Source of the DNA: Microscillaceae bacterium
Lineage (GTDB): Bacteria > Bacteroidota > Bacteroidia > Cytophagales > Microscillaceae
Direction of reading: 5' to 3'
Length of the DNA stretch: 64,000 nucleotides
Assembly: GCA_011390205.1 (NCBI GenBank)
Contig: JAABSX010000001.1
Coordinates: 1-64,000, forward strand
Shown: positions 55,131 through 64,000 of the stretch, one piece after another
Position numbering within the stretch: position 1 is the stretch's first letter
How the letters are laid out: the number at the start of each line of letters is the position of its first letter
Notes under the pieces: generated by a model
Told to the model about the DNA's origin: nothing
The model's database searches: none
The model's input: the letters and a program-made list of their open reading frames with translations, nothing else
Position numbers and translations under genes: made by a program

Positions 55131-57071
55131 TTAATCTGTTTCGCTTCGTCTGAAGATGGCAGCAAATAAATGTTCGTCATTAAGATTCACCTCTGTTACG
55201 GCAAGGTGAACAGGGAAAATATGTCCGTCTTTGTGTTTGCCTTCTACGATTCTCCCGATACCTATAATTTTCTTTTCTTTGGTATTTAGGTAATTTTCCA
55301 TATATTGTTCGTGCTCTTTGGAGTAGATAGCGGGCATCAGTATTTTAATATTTTTGCCGATGACTTCTTCTGTTTTCCATCCGAAAAGCTTTTCAGATGC
55401 TTGGTTAAACACTTCAATTCTGCCTTGTGCATTGGCGATGACGATAGCTTCCATGATGTTAGAGAGTACGGCATTGAGTTTTTCATTTTCACGGTGTACT
55501 TCGTGCAGTTGGTGCTCTATTTCTTTTCGGGCATTTTGTAAGTCTAGGCTAATTTTTCTAGCCTCTTGTTCTTTTTCTTGGAGATTTTCAGTATTTTTTT
55601 GAAATTCGTTGAGTAGTTTTTGGTTGCTCAAATAGGTATTGATGACCAAGACAGTAGAGGCGATATGTGTGCAGAGGGTTTCCAAAAAATTAATTTCATA
55701 GGGTTCAAATTTTTTGAGAGATGCCAGCTCTATAGCCCCTTGCAAGCGTTGGTTTTCATCTATCAGTGGCAGCAAGAGGATGGTATTGGGGAGCGTATTG
55801 CCGAGCCCAGAGCTGATATTGGTATAGTTTTCAGGAATTTCTTCTAGATACACCCTGCCTTTTTCGTGATACACCCTGCCGAGAAGCCCCTCGTGCACAC
55901 TGATTTTTCTTTGGATAAATTTTTCTCTTCCTGAGGCATAAGTCGCCATGAGTTCAAAAAAGGTTTCTTCATCTGAGAGCAAGAACATAGCTCCTTGCAC
56001 GGCATCCATATATTCTACCAGTTTGCTGATGATTTGCCTAGAGAGTGCCTGGATGTCTTCGTCATGGTTTCGGAGTATTTCTGAGAAGGTGCTGATTCCG
56101 TTGCCTGCCCAGACCCTCTGCCTTTCTTCTCGGCTAAACTGCTGCAAGGTATGCTGCATTTTTTGTAGATGTTTGCCTAAGATTCCTTCATTTCGGAATA
56201 GGCTATTTTTATTTTGCAGATTTTGGGCTGCTACCTCTTCGGCATAGGTGTTTAGTTCTTCAAGTTTTTGTTTGAGTTGGTTGGCATAGTTGCTGATATT
56301 CTTAAATTCATTTTCTCGTGGGGGGATGTCTTCTGGGAAATTACCTTTGTTCAATTCAGACAAAAAGTTTCGGACTTCTCGTATCCACTTAAAAATACGT
56401 GTAAACAGGAAAATCCCCAAGCCATAAGCCATCAAGAATCCAAGCAATGCCGAAATACCCAAGATGACATTGTTTCTTTGTTTGTCTTTATCAATTTCTC
56501 TGACGAGTTTTTTTTCGTTTTGATAGACTCGGTTGATGAGGTTTTGAATACTTTTTTCTAACTCGGTTTGGGCATGTAGCAAGTCATTTTCTATTTGCTG
56601 TTTGATGGCAGCTTGGTCTTGCCCTGTGCTTAGTGAGCGTTCTAAGAATCTTTGCTGCTGTTTGAGCTCACCCAAATATTTATTGACTTCAGTATATAAA
56701 AGTTTTACTTCGGCATTGTCATAGATTTTGACATAGTGCCAAAGCGTATCTTTTTGGGCAGGGATATCCACGAGCCAGTATTTGGCATTCTCTCTTTCGT
56801 ATTTTCTGTCTTTGAGGTAAGCATAGCGAATCATGTTCGCTTGTGTTTTTCGGGTGATGTCCATAAACTTGATAGATTCACTTTGTATGGGTCTCATCTG
56901 TGAGAGTATGACCTCTTTTTTATACTCTGTCTGCCACCAAAGTATATTATTGAGAAACAACAAAACCACACCCATCATGAGTGTTATTAAGAATCCAGAG
57001 GTGATCCGCCCTTGAATACTGCCTAAGTTGGTATTAAAGTAATAAAATAATTTATTGTGCTCTTTGCTCAT
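55131..57071 (-). CDS. Membrane sensor: TM-HAMP-like-GAF-coiled coil-PAS, no output domain
   Basis: A 646-residue inner-membrane protein. TM1 ~21-44, a helical periplasmic sensor (~45-200, many Gln/Lys/Glu), TM2 201-224, a HAMP-like stretch ~225-280, and a GAF domain ~340-478 (AMFLLSDEETFFELMATYAS, GLLGRVYHEKGRVYLEE). A coiled coil (480-535) leads to a PAS domain (536-646) with GRIEVFNQASEKLFGWKTEE and a PAC-like DGHIFPVHLAVTEV end. The stop follows the PAS domain. There is no histidine kinase, cyclase or receiver. An adjacent or trans-acting partner must exist if it signals. Confidence 0.85.
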   Translation of the reverse strand: MSKEHNKLFYYFNTNLGSIQGRITSGFLITLMMGVVLLFLNNILWWQTEYKKEVILSQMRPIQSESIKFMDITRKTQANMIRYAYLKDRKYERENAKYWLVDIPAQKDTLWHYVKIYDNAEVKLLYTEVNKYLGELKQQQRFLERSLSTGQDQAAIKQQIENDLLHAQTELEKSIQNLINRVYQNEKKLVREIDKDKQRNNVILGISALLGFLMAYGLGIFLFTRIFKWIREVRNFLSELNKGNFPEDIPPRENEFKNISNYANQLKQKLEELNTYAEEVAAQNLQNKNSLFRNEGILGKHLQKMQHTLQQFSREERQRVWAGNGISTFSEILRNHDEDIQALSRQIISKLVEYMDAVQGAMFLLSDEETFFELMATYASGREKFIQRKISVHEGLLGRVYHEKGRVYLEEIPENYTNISSGLGNTLPNTILLLPLIDENQRLQGAIELASLKKFEPYEINFLETLCTHIASTVLVINTYLSNQKLLNEFQKNTENLQEKEQEARKISLDLQNARKEIEHQLHEVHRENEKLNAVLSNIMEAIVIANAQGRIEVFNQASEKLFGWKTEEVIGKNIKILMPAIYSKEHEQYMENYLNTKEKKIIGIGRIVEGKHKDGHIFPVHLAVTEVNLNDEHLFAAIFRRSETD

Positions 57072-57286
57072 AGAGATTTTTATTAATCATTTTGCTCAGA
57101 TTGTCAAATCTTCAACAATTATATCAATTTTCGAGCAGAAAACGACAAGATTACTTTTTATATCTCTGTATGGGAGTATATTTTTAGTTTTGATGTAGTA
57201 GTATAAGTTATTGATAATCAATATTTTGAACTCTATTTTTTGTTTTAAAAATAAAGGTATTTTTTTGAATCTCATTGTTATGTTTT

Positions 57287-57922
57287 TTAAATCAATGAAG
57301 GTTTTTTATAGGGTTTGGGGTAGGTCAGTCTGCCAAGTTTTTGTCCTGTATAATAAGCATCTAAGCCTGCACAAGTAACAGTGCCTAGTTTTTCTAGGTC
57401 TATGAATCCATCTTCGGCTACACAGTCTTCCTGTATGATGATTTCTTGCACAGAGCCTATGAGCATAATCGTGCTGTTGATGGCGAGTGGGTGCTTCTCT
57501 TCTAGTTTTAGCCCTATTTTTAAAGGAGATGATTTGACATAAGGGGCAGGAAAACCTTCACTAAACAGGGTATCAAGCCCTACTGCCTCAAACTCTGAGC
57601 CTTCATAGCGTGCAGCAGCTTGATGGGCTTCTTGATAAAAATCACTGTGGACGTGGTTTAGTGTATAATACCCTGTGGCTTCTATATTTTGCAAGGTATG
57701 TCTGGGCACAGAATCAGGGCGGATAATCATACCCATTAGTGCGGGGCTGGCTCCAAGGTGAAACACTTGGCTAAAGGGAGCAAGGTTTGTCTGCCTTTGT
57801 GCATCCATAGTGCCCACTAGATTAAGGCTTTTGTAGCCACTGAGGCAGTTCATAAGGTTGCGGCGAAAATATTTTTCTAAATCAGCGAATTGTTCTATTC
57901 GGAAGGTTTTTGTATGGCTCAT
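57287..57922 (-). CDS. Flavin reductase-like domain protein
   Basis: A 211-residue protein from the ATG at 57922 (MSHTKTFRIEQF); an upstream ATG at 57946 adds eight residues without family match. The FMN-binding split-barrel is indicated by NLAPFSQVFHLGASPALMGM, PRHTLQNIEATGYYTLNHVH and EKHPLAINSTIMLIGSVQEI. Such proteins bind FMN/FAD and reduce flavin or act as oxidoreductases; partner unknown. It is divergent from the FkbM-type gene. A 215-bp AT-rich spacer (57072-57286) separates it from the sensor gene; nothing recognisable there. Confidence 0.87.
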   Translation of the reverse strand: MSHTKTFRIEQFADLEKYFRRNLMNCLSGYKSLNLVGTMDAQRQTNLAPFSQVFHLGASPALMGMIIRPDSVPRHTLQNIEATGYYTLNHVHSDFYQEAHQAAARYEGSEFEAVGLDTLFSEGFPAPYVKSSPLKIGLKLEEKHPLAINSTIMLIGSVQEIIIQEDCVAEDGFIDLEKLGTVTCAGLDAYYTGQKLGRLTYPKPYKKPSLI

Positions 57923-58057
57923 AAATGTAAGATTAAAAAAAGACAATGGTTTCTTTGTTGATTTCCTTTGGGCAAACTTACAAATTCATAAATGGTTTAC
58001 AAAAATTCACTTAGTTTCGCAACTAAATAATTCTAAAACTCATAACTACCTAGGCAT

Positions 58058-58891
58058 ATGCTATTCATTAAAATCATACTACGTGAGATATACCATTTGT
58101 GTAGGAAGCAAGGCAATAGACGATTTCTTTGGCTTTCTTTCTGGTATGGCAAGCGAGAAAGATACTTGCCCCTTCGCCTAAAAATAGGTGGAGGGCAGTG
58201 GCACATCCCTGATGCACTTTCCTTTTTGTGGCAATATAAGGAGATTTTTGGAGATGAGTCTTATCGTTTTTATACTTCTCAATCAAAACCCATCATCTAT
58301 GACTGCGGTGCAAATGTGGGCTTGAGTATTTTTTATTTTCACAAACTATATCCCCAAGCACAGATAAAAGCCTTTGAGGCTGATGCCAAAATAGCTGCTT
58401 ATCTCAGAGAAAATCTAAAGAATAACCACATAGGGGGGGTAGAAATCTGCCAAAAAGCCGTCTGGATACACGATGAAGGCGTAGAAATGCAAAGTGATGG
58501 AGCAGACATGGCATCCCTAGTCAGTGCTTTTGACAGCTCCCAAGAAAAGCATCCTGTTCCCTCTATCAGGCTGAAAACTTTGCTGGAAAGTGAAACCGAG
58601 ATCACCATGCTCAAAATGGACATAGAAGGAGCAGAAGTAGCTGTGCTAGAAGACTGTGCCGAACAACTCCCCAAAATACAGCATCTCTTTATAGAGTACC
58701 ACGCTTACATAGGGCAAGCCCAATCACTCTCTAAAATCCTCACACTGCTAGAGGCAAAAGGATTTAGATATTATCTCAGCAATCCTCATCAAAAAGAAGC
58801 TCCCCTTGTCAATCATTTTCCCAAAGAAAAAGAGGCTACTATGGATTTGCAAATGAACATTCACGCATATCAATCCATCAAATCAGCCTAA
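58058..58891 (+). CDS. FkbM-family methyltransferase
   Basis: A 277-residue AdoMet-dependent methyltransferase. The AdoMet loop is YDCGANVGLSIFYFHKLYPQ (~86-105), with the acidic motif IKAFEADAKIAAYLREN. The late LKMDIEGAEVAVLEDCAEQL and HLFIEYHA are characteristic of the FkbM family. Members commonly O-methylate sugars or polyketides. No glycan or polyketide cluster adjoins it, so the substrate is unknown. It ends 5 nt from the convergent sulfur-transporter gene. Confidence 0.9.
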   Translation: MLFIKIILREIYHLCRKQGNRRFLWLSFWYGKRERYLPLRLKIGGGQWHIPDALSFLWQYKEIFGDESYRFYTSQSKPIIYDCGANVGLSIFYFHKLYPQAQIKAFEADAKIAAYLRENLKNNHIGGVEICQKAVWIHDEGVEMQSDGADMASLVSAFDSSQEKHPVPSIRLKTLLESETEITMLKMDIEGAEVAVLEDCAEQLPKIQHLFIEYHAYIGQAQSLSKILTLLEAKGFRYYLSNPHQKEAPLVNHFPKEKEATMDLQMNIHAYQSIKSA

Positions 58892-58896
58892 ATGAC

Positions 58897-59310
58897 TCAG
58901 TGAGGGAGCTTATCACGCAGTAGCCCATACGTAAATGTACCCAGCACCGCACTGAGCAGTACCACTATAAAGGCAAGGTAACCCTGGCCAATCAGCACAA
59001 AAATAGGCCCAGGACAAGCCCCAGTGAGTGCCCAACCCAGTCCAAAACAGGTACCGCCAATTAAATAACGGGCTATGCTTGGGCTCTTAGGGTTGAGCTG
59101 AATGTCACTGCCTTGAAATGATTTTAGATTGAAATATTTAATCGCTTGTATCAGCACAATGCCTAGCACCAATGCAGAACCTATGATGCCGTACATGTGA
59201 AAAGACTGAAACCGAAACATCTCCTGTATTCTGTACCAAGAAATCGCCTCTGATTTGCTCATTACTATCCCAAAGAAAATACCCAACAATATATAAATTA
59301 GCTTGCGCAT
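58897..59310 (-). CDS. YeeE/YedE-type sulfur transporter, smaller half (DUF6691)
   Basis: A 137-residue polytopic membrane protein, about four helices. It carries the conserved ALTGACPGPIFVLIGQG cysteine motif (Cys in GACPGP), matching one of the two thiosulfate-pathway cysteines of YeeE. The complementary half is the upstream gene 27 nt away, in the same orientation. Together they reconstruct one full YeeE fold from two genes, as in many bacteria. Confidence 0.88.
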   Translation of the reverse strand: MRKLIYILLGIFFGIVMSKSEAISWYRIQEMFRFQSFHMYGIIGSALVLGIVLIQAIKYFNLKSFQGSDIQLNPKSPSIARYLIGGTCFGLGWALTGACPGPIFVLIGQGYLAFIVVLLSAVLGTFTYGLLRDKLPH

Positions 59311-59337
59311 GAGTATAAAAAGTAAAGTTTAAAAAAA

Positions 59338-59895
59338 TTAACCTAAAAATAAAGGCAAAAGAAAGTGTGTACTCACCAAACCTCCAATGAAAAAACCAAT
59401 CACCGCAATCAGTGAAGGAAACTGTAAGTTGGAAAGCCCCGTGATGGCATGCCCAGAAGTGCAGCCCCCAGCATAGCGAGTGCCAAAACCAATCAGAAAA
59501 CCTCCCAAAACCATCATCACGAAGCCCGAGAAGCTAAATAATTGCTCAATAGAAAAAATAGAAGTAGGCACATAACCCTCTTTGCTGTCTATCCCCAGAT
59601 GCTGTAAATCTGATTGGGTAGTCGCCGAGATAAGCACAATGTTACTCTCTGTGAGGTACTGCTGTGCAATAAAACCACCCAACAATGCACCTATCACAAA
59701 CAACAGATTCCAAGAATCATTCTTCCAGTCTAGCTTAAAAAAATCACTGTATTTGCCTGCCCCTGCTATGCTGCACATGGTGCGGAGGTTAGAAGATACG
59801 CCAAAGGTTTTGCCCGCAAACAGCAATGCCGCCATAGTCAGTGTAATCAAAGGCCCAGAAACATACCAAGGCCAAGGCTGATAAATCCATTCCAT
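59338..59895 (-). CDS. YeeE/YedE-type sulfur transporter, larger half
   Basis: A 185-residue polytopic membrane protein. The second cysteine motif is [20 protein letters not shown] (~149-168), with a conserved Cys in a short loop between helices. The N-terminus contains [20 protein letters not shown] with another Cys. It pairs with the downstream 137-residue gene. YeeE relatives import thiosulfate or related sulfur species through these cysteines. The gene begins just right of its promoter region, which holds a large nested palindrome. Confidence 0.88.
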   Translation of the reverse strand: MEWIYQPWPWYVSGPLITLTMAALLFAGKTFGVSSNLRTMCSIAGAGKYSDFFKLDWKNDSWNLLFVIGALLGGFIAQQYLTESNIVLISATTQSDLQHLGIDSKEGYVPTSIFSIEQLFSFSGFVMMVLGGFLIGFGTRYAGGCTSGHAITGLSNLQFPSLIAVIGFFIGGLVSTHFLLPLFLG

Positions 59896-59931
59896 ACATC
59901 ATAATTTTTAATAGTGTAAACCAACCAAAAT

Positions 59932-59981
59932 GTCAGTTCAACATATAAACATATTTATATGTCTTGATATGTTGAATTGAC
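59932..59981. promoter_or_regulatory. Nested inverted repeat upstream of the sulfur transporter genes
   Basis: Outer arms GTCAgTTCAACATAT (59932-59946) and its near-perfect complement (59967-59981) match at 14 of 15 positions. An inner perfect palindrome ACATAT-TT-ATATGT occupies 59949-59962. It lies 37-86 bp upstream of the transporter start, in a divergent spacer. Operators of ArsR-family repressors have AT-rich ATA/TAT half sites of this type, and several sulfide- or persulfide-sensing repressors belong to that family. The assignment is an inference; no repressor gene is in the window. Confidence 0.6.
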
Positions 59982-60132
59982 CCTTTAGATACAAAATCAA
60001 TAAGCAGCCAAAATGTTATGAGTGCAGGTTAAAAATCAAAAAAACACAAACCTGCTTTCATTCTCAAAGTTCTTCTTATTTTTTTTGGCAAAGCCCACAA
60101 AGCATATGTATATTTGAAGAAAAATCTTTGAA

Positions 60133-63100
60133 TGATTGGAGATATTATCGCAAAAATACTGGCAGGTTCGGCAGTAGGGTACATCACAAACTACCTTGCC
60201 ATTCAGATGCTGTTTCAAGAATACTTAAAAATCAATAAAAAAAGCTTTAAGTTTAGCTTAGGAGGGGTGATTATCAAGGAAAGGCAAGAGTTTGAAAGCC
60301 AAATATCTCGCCTTGTGGAGAGTGATGTCATTCATCATAGAGCCATTGACGCAGAGCTAAGAAAACCTGCTTTCGAGAAAGCCCTTCAGCAAATCATTCA
60401 GGATATTTTCGAAAAACAGCTCGTTACTGCATTGCCTCCCTCGCTTTTGCTGGGTGAAGTCCCTAAGATTGAAGAGAGTTTTCTGGCACTCAAAACCTTG
60501 CTTACACAGACACTCTCTGCCCAAAGCAATGATTTGATATCAGAAATCCTTCACAAAGTAGCACTCAAAGATATTTTATCTCCCACACAGATAGCACATA
60601 TCTCTGCCCAAAGCAGCAGCTTGCTGTCAGACTTTGTGGGTCAAAAATATGACTTAGCTCCCCTGATAGAAAACCTAAGCTACTCTCTTGAAGGAAAATC
60701 TGCCGAACATTTTATTAGCCCATCTGCTGCCGAACAAATAAGTCAAAATATTGCAGGGCATTTTGAAGGCTTTCACGAGTTTATCAAATATAACTATGCC
60801 TCTCCTCTAGAAGATTTAATACAAAGCACTGCCCAAAAGGTAGATTTAGACACACTCATCCAGAAACTAGCTGCCCACACTGCTCCCCGAAAGCTTGAGA
60901 CCCTCCTCAGGCCTGAAAACTTGGACCACCTGCCCGAAGCCATAGCGGTTCACCTCAGAGAATTGTTTCAGTCTGAAGTCAGTGCAGACATCATACAGAC
61001 CCTCTTGCGCTTCTTGCTCAATGTATTCAAAGAAGAAAAATCTACCCTCTTTGAATTGCTTTCTGATGATTTAAAACAGACTTTTGAGAGTTTTTTGGCA
61101 CAGAAACTCCCCGACCTCTTGGCTACGCTCATCCCGTGGGTGAGGCGCAAAAAAATCAAATTAGAAGCCCTTATCCAAGAAGCTTTTAAAGAAAATACCA
61201 ACCCTGCGGGCAGGCTGCTCATCACACTTTTTATTGGCAATGTGGGCAAATATGTGGGCATAGAAGAAAAACTGGTAGATTTGATAGAAAAACAAGATAA
61301 AACTGCCCTCGCCGAGCGTGCATCGACTTATCTGCTAGATTATCTCAAAAATAACTCCATCGGTGAGATAGTACAGCGCTTCAACGAACAAAAAATCTTG
61401 GATACACTGACCCCTATTTTGACCAAAAATATCCAAGAGTCTGTTGCCAATCTTAAATTAGATAATTTTAATAACCTGTTTGATAGACCCATTTCAGCCT
61501 TTTTTTCGGAGCAAAGAATTATACAGACACTCACACAGCTCAAAGATACTGCCCTGAATGAATTTGTACTAGAAAAAGGGATTTTCTCAAAAAAACTAGA
61601 TGATGTATTGCAAGGCCGCATTCAGAAAGGAGTGATGCAGCTGCAGCACTATCCTTTTGAAAAGATACTGCCTGCCGAAAAATCTTCTTTGTTTGCACAA
61701 AGATTACAAAATACACTGGCAGATTTCTTACCCCGCCAGCAGGCACAGATAGCACAGGCGATTGAAAAACAACTCACAGGAATGAGCCAAGACACAAATG
61801 CCTTTGCACTTGCCAAAGGGCTGGGGCTGAGGGCAGATACATTGCTGATTCAGGGCTTAGATAATTTTTTGCAAGCAGAGTTTGAAAGAATAAGCCTAGA
61901 CCCCCTACATATCCATCTCCAAAAAGTAGCACAGCTAGAAGGCATCAATGTGCAGCTAGGAGGCACTATCAAAGACTATCTTTTGCAAAATCTGCCACAG
62001 ATTATGGAAGGGCGAATCGCTGATTTGGTCAGTGATAACCTAGCCAAACAGCCCGATACACGCCTGCGAGATATGGTCAGAAAAGCAATGGGTGAGGAGT
62101 TAAGGCCTTTGAGTTTCTTTGGGGGAGTCTTAGGTACGATTACGGGGGCGGCACTCTTGGGATTACCCGAATTTGGCAGTGCTGGAGCTACTTTGGCAGT
62201 GTCAGGAACTGCCTACGGGCTGACAGGCTGGGGCACTAACTGGCTGGCTATCAGGATGTTATTCAAGCCCTACCATCCTGTGAGGCTATTCGGCACTAAG
62301 CGGGTATTGCCTTTTACACCTGGAGTCATCGCCAAGCACAAGGGAAGATTTGCACAAAGCATGGGGCGTTTTATTGGGGATAGATTGCTCAACCAAGAGA
62401 ATCTACAAGGCAACTTTTCTAAAAACCAAGCCCAGCTAGAAAAGGCCATGAATGAAGTGCTGCTCAAAAATGACTATGCCTTTCTGAACAATCTCTTGAC
62501 ACAGCACAAAGACAGCATCAGCCAAGATACAACCGAATATATCCTCAGAATACTGGCACAGCAAGGAGACTTTTTTGATGCCCAAATCAAGCCTTTGCTA
62601 GATAAAAATGCAGCAAAAACACTGGCTATTTTAGATTTGAGTGCTGTAGCGAAAACCATAGAAACCTATCTCCAAAAGGAAGAAACTGCAGAGCAAGTGC
62701 AATCTTACTTACAAAATCAGGCTGGGATATGGCTCAAAACAGACAAAAATCTACAAGATTTACTCTCAGAAAACCAAAGCAATTCCCTCAAAAAACAAAT
62801 CAGTCAGTGGCTTGAAAAGGAAATAAAAGGATTCTCTCAAAAAATGAATCCTGCCCAAATATGGACATGGGTAGATTGGAAACAGGTAGAGCAAAGATCC
62901 GAAGGATTCTTACAAAATAGCCTTGCACAGCTGCTCAATGATGCCCAAGAAGACAAACTCAAAGAAGAGGTCTTTCAATTTTTAAACAGTAAAATACAAA
63001 GTGCAGAACTCAAAGACCGTCTGTATCAGTTTATAGACCAAAAACTCAATGCAGAGTTTTCTCCCGAAAAAAATCTCAAAGATTTCTTTGGCGGAAGGAT

Positions 63101-64000
63101 GATGGAGCTGCTCGAGCAAAATCTCAATAATATCTTAGAAAGGGTCATAGAAATGGGCATGACTTGGATGAAAGACAACAAACAAGACATCATCACCCGT
63201 GTCTATAATGATGCTTACAAAGAAAATGCACTGGCATGGACTTTCAGGAAACCCATCGAAGGGACTATCGATGATTTGGTAGAAAAAGGTATTCCAGGCT
63301 TTTTTGAGAAAGAATTTGACAGCCTCAAGCTAGAAATCAAGACAAAAGTAGATGAACTCGGAAACTCTCCGCTGCACAATACCAATTTTATAGCTCTAGA
63401 CAATGCAAGCCTCAAAAAAAGAATAGATACCATCTTAGAAAACCCCAAGCTGCTGCGCAAAATCAAACAACTGAGCAATATCATTTTAGAAGAACGGATT
63501 TTTAAGATTCCTCTAGAAAAACTACTCATAGATGATGCATCTGCGCTGATGAAGCACCTCAAAAAAGTACTCGAACCTGAGGTGCAAATCATCCTTGAGC
63601 ATGCAAAACAAAAGTTAGAAAATGATGAAAGCCTCAGTACTATAGCACAGCCTGTGCTTCACCTGGTCTGGGATATTGCCTTGCGCTACTTAGGAAAAGT
63701 GCCACTGAAGCATTTTTTCAAGCATATTAAAGAAACAGACATCAGCCTTTTTGCCGAGCGAGTAAGTGATTTTTTACTCAAAAATCCGCAGCTAGATGCC
63801 GAAAAAAAGCGAATCATCCCCAGTATCCTTGCTACTTTACAGACCCAAGAGCTGCAAGAAATAGCCAATTGGCCCCAGCTTACCCAAGATTTAGAAAAAG
63901 TCTGGAAGCAGCTGCAGCAAGATGAATCTCTAAACCAAAAGCTTAAGCAGACCATTCAGAATACACTCCGAGAAAGCTTGCCACACATCAACGAAGCCCT
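60133..64000 (+). CDS. Giant two-repeat DUF445 protein, frameshifted near 5' end, 3' end outside window
   Basis: Membrane-linked helical protein of at least ~1290 codons. The ATG at 60133 encodes a membrane segment typical of DUF445 (AGSAVGYITNYLAIQMLF, residues ~11-28). That frame hits TAG at 60259-60261. From 60240 onward another frame is open to the window end without a stop. The two are continuous in the family pattern if one A is added to the A6 run at 60238-60243. A second, fuller DUF445 block lies near 62.1-62.4 kb: FFGGVLGTITGAALLG, GWGTNWLAIRMLFKPY, then LPFTPGVIAKHKGRFAQSMG. Between and after the two blocks are long charged helices. Function unknown. The frame breakage could be real, programmed or a homopolymer error. 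Confidence 0.8.

Noticed and set aside
60238-60244. A AAA AAG slippery heptamer for programmed -1 frameshifting
   Set aside because: The heptamer is present, but its codon register does not match the upstream reading frame, so the classical tandem slip does not apply. Simple slippage or sequencing error is more likely.
60267-60275. Internal GTG start preceded by an AGGAGGGG sequence for the DUF445 downstream frame
   Set aside because: It looks like a Shine-Dalgarno, but the family pattern is continuous upstream of it across the frame break, and this organism does not appear to use SD sequences.
1-64000. tRNA genes, CRISPR arrays, insertion sequences and prophage genes
   Set aside because: I read the spacers on both strands and saw no cloverleaf, spaced repeat array, terminal inverted repeat with transposase, or phage structural gene.

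Overview
The window looks like chromosomal DNA of a Bacteroidota bacterium, most likely in the Cytophagales or a close relative. The evidence is an N-succinylornithine-type carbamoyltransferase, a GT117/DUF2723 membrane protein, FAS1 lipoprotein, DUF1573 proteins, a split YeeE/YedE sulfur transporter, AT-rich spacers and almost no Shine-Dalgarno sequences. No rRNA, tRNA, CRISPR array, transposase, integrase or phage gene was found. It reads as core chromosome with a few accessory insertions.

Region by region. 1-5.8 kb (minus): 5'-proximal two thirds of PEP carboxylase, then aroA - type III polyketide synthase - cinA, closely spaced. 6-10.8 kb (plus): GT117-like membrane protein, an L7/L12-like repeat protein, N-succinylornithine carbamoyltransferase. 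10.8-13.2 kb (minus): threonine dehydratase and a divergent Ser/Thr kinase. 13.4-18.8 kb: small membrane and secreted proteins, a FAS1 lipoprotein diverging from an ECF sigma/anti-sigma-like pair, and a MYG1-family hydrolase. 19-25.4 kb (plus): DUF819, DUF427, DUF547, then maltokinase and glycogen branching enzyme. 25.5-29.3 kb (minus): ornithine-type aminotransferase, Uup-type ABC-F protein, TonB-like protein. 29.6-32.2 kb (minus): an AAA ATPase plus a TIGR02646/PtuB-like protein, which together resemble a Septu defence pair, with a small membrane protein upstream. 32.2-38.3 kb (minus): trpD, ald, DUF1573, a CHASE2-like membrane sensor, a secreted protein. 38.7-43.6 kb (plus): serine hydrolase, recR, an Lrp-type regulator, a COG4389 membrane protein. 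43.6-57.9 kb (minus): Na/Pi cotransporter, M20 amidohydrolase, an isoprenoid-synthase-like protein, ileS, DUF268, DUF4132, a GAF/PAS membrane sensor, flavin reductase. 58-64 kb: FkbM methyltransferase (plus), two-gene YeeE sulfur transporter (minus) behind a large palindrome, and a very large DUF445 protein (plus) that leaves the window.

Three things deserve most attention. First, the PtuA/PtuB-like pair: its HNH protein has lost most of the family's metal-binding cysteines, so it is either a dead nuclease or an altered effector. Second, the giant DUF445 gene: the membrane segment and the remaining ~1250 codons lie in different frames, joined at a run of six A. Third, a nested inverted repeat upstream of the sulfur transporter looks like an operator for a dimeric repressor. 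No wholly new multigene system is evident; the Septu-like variant is the closest candidate.
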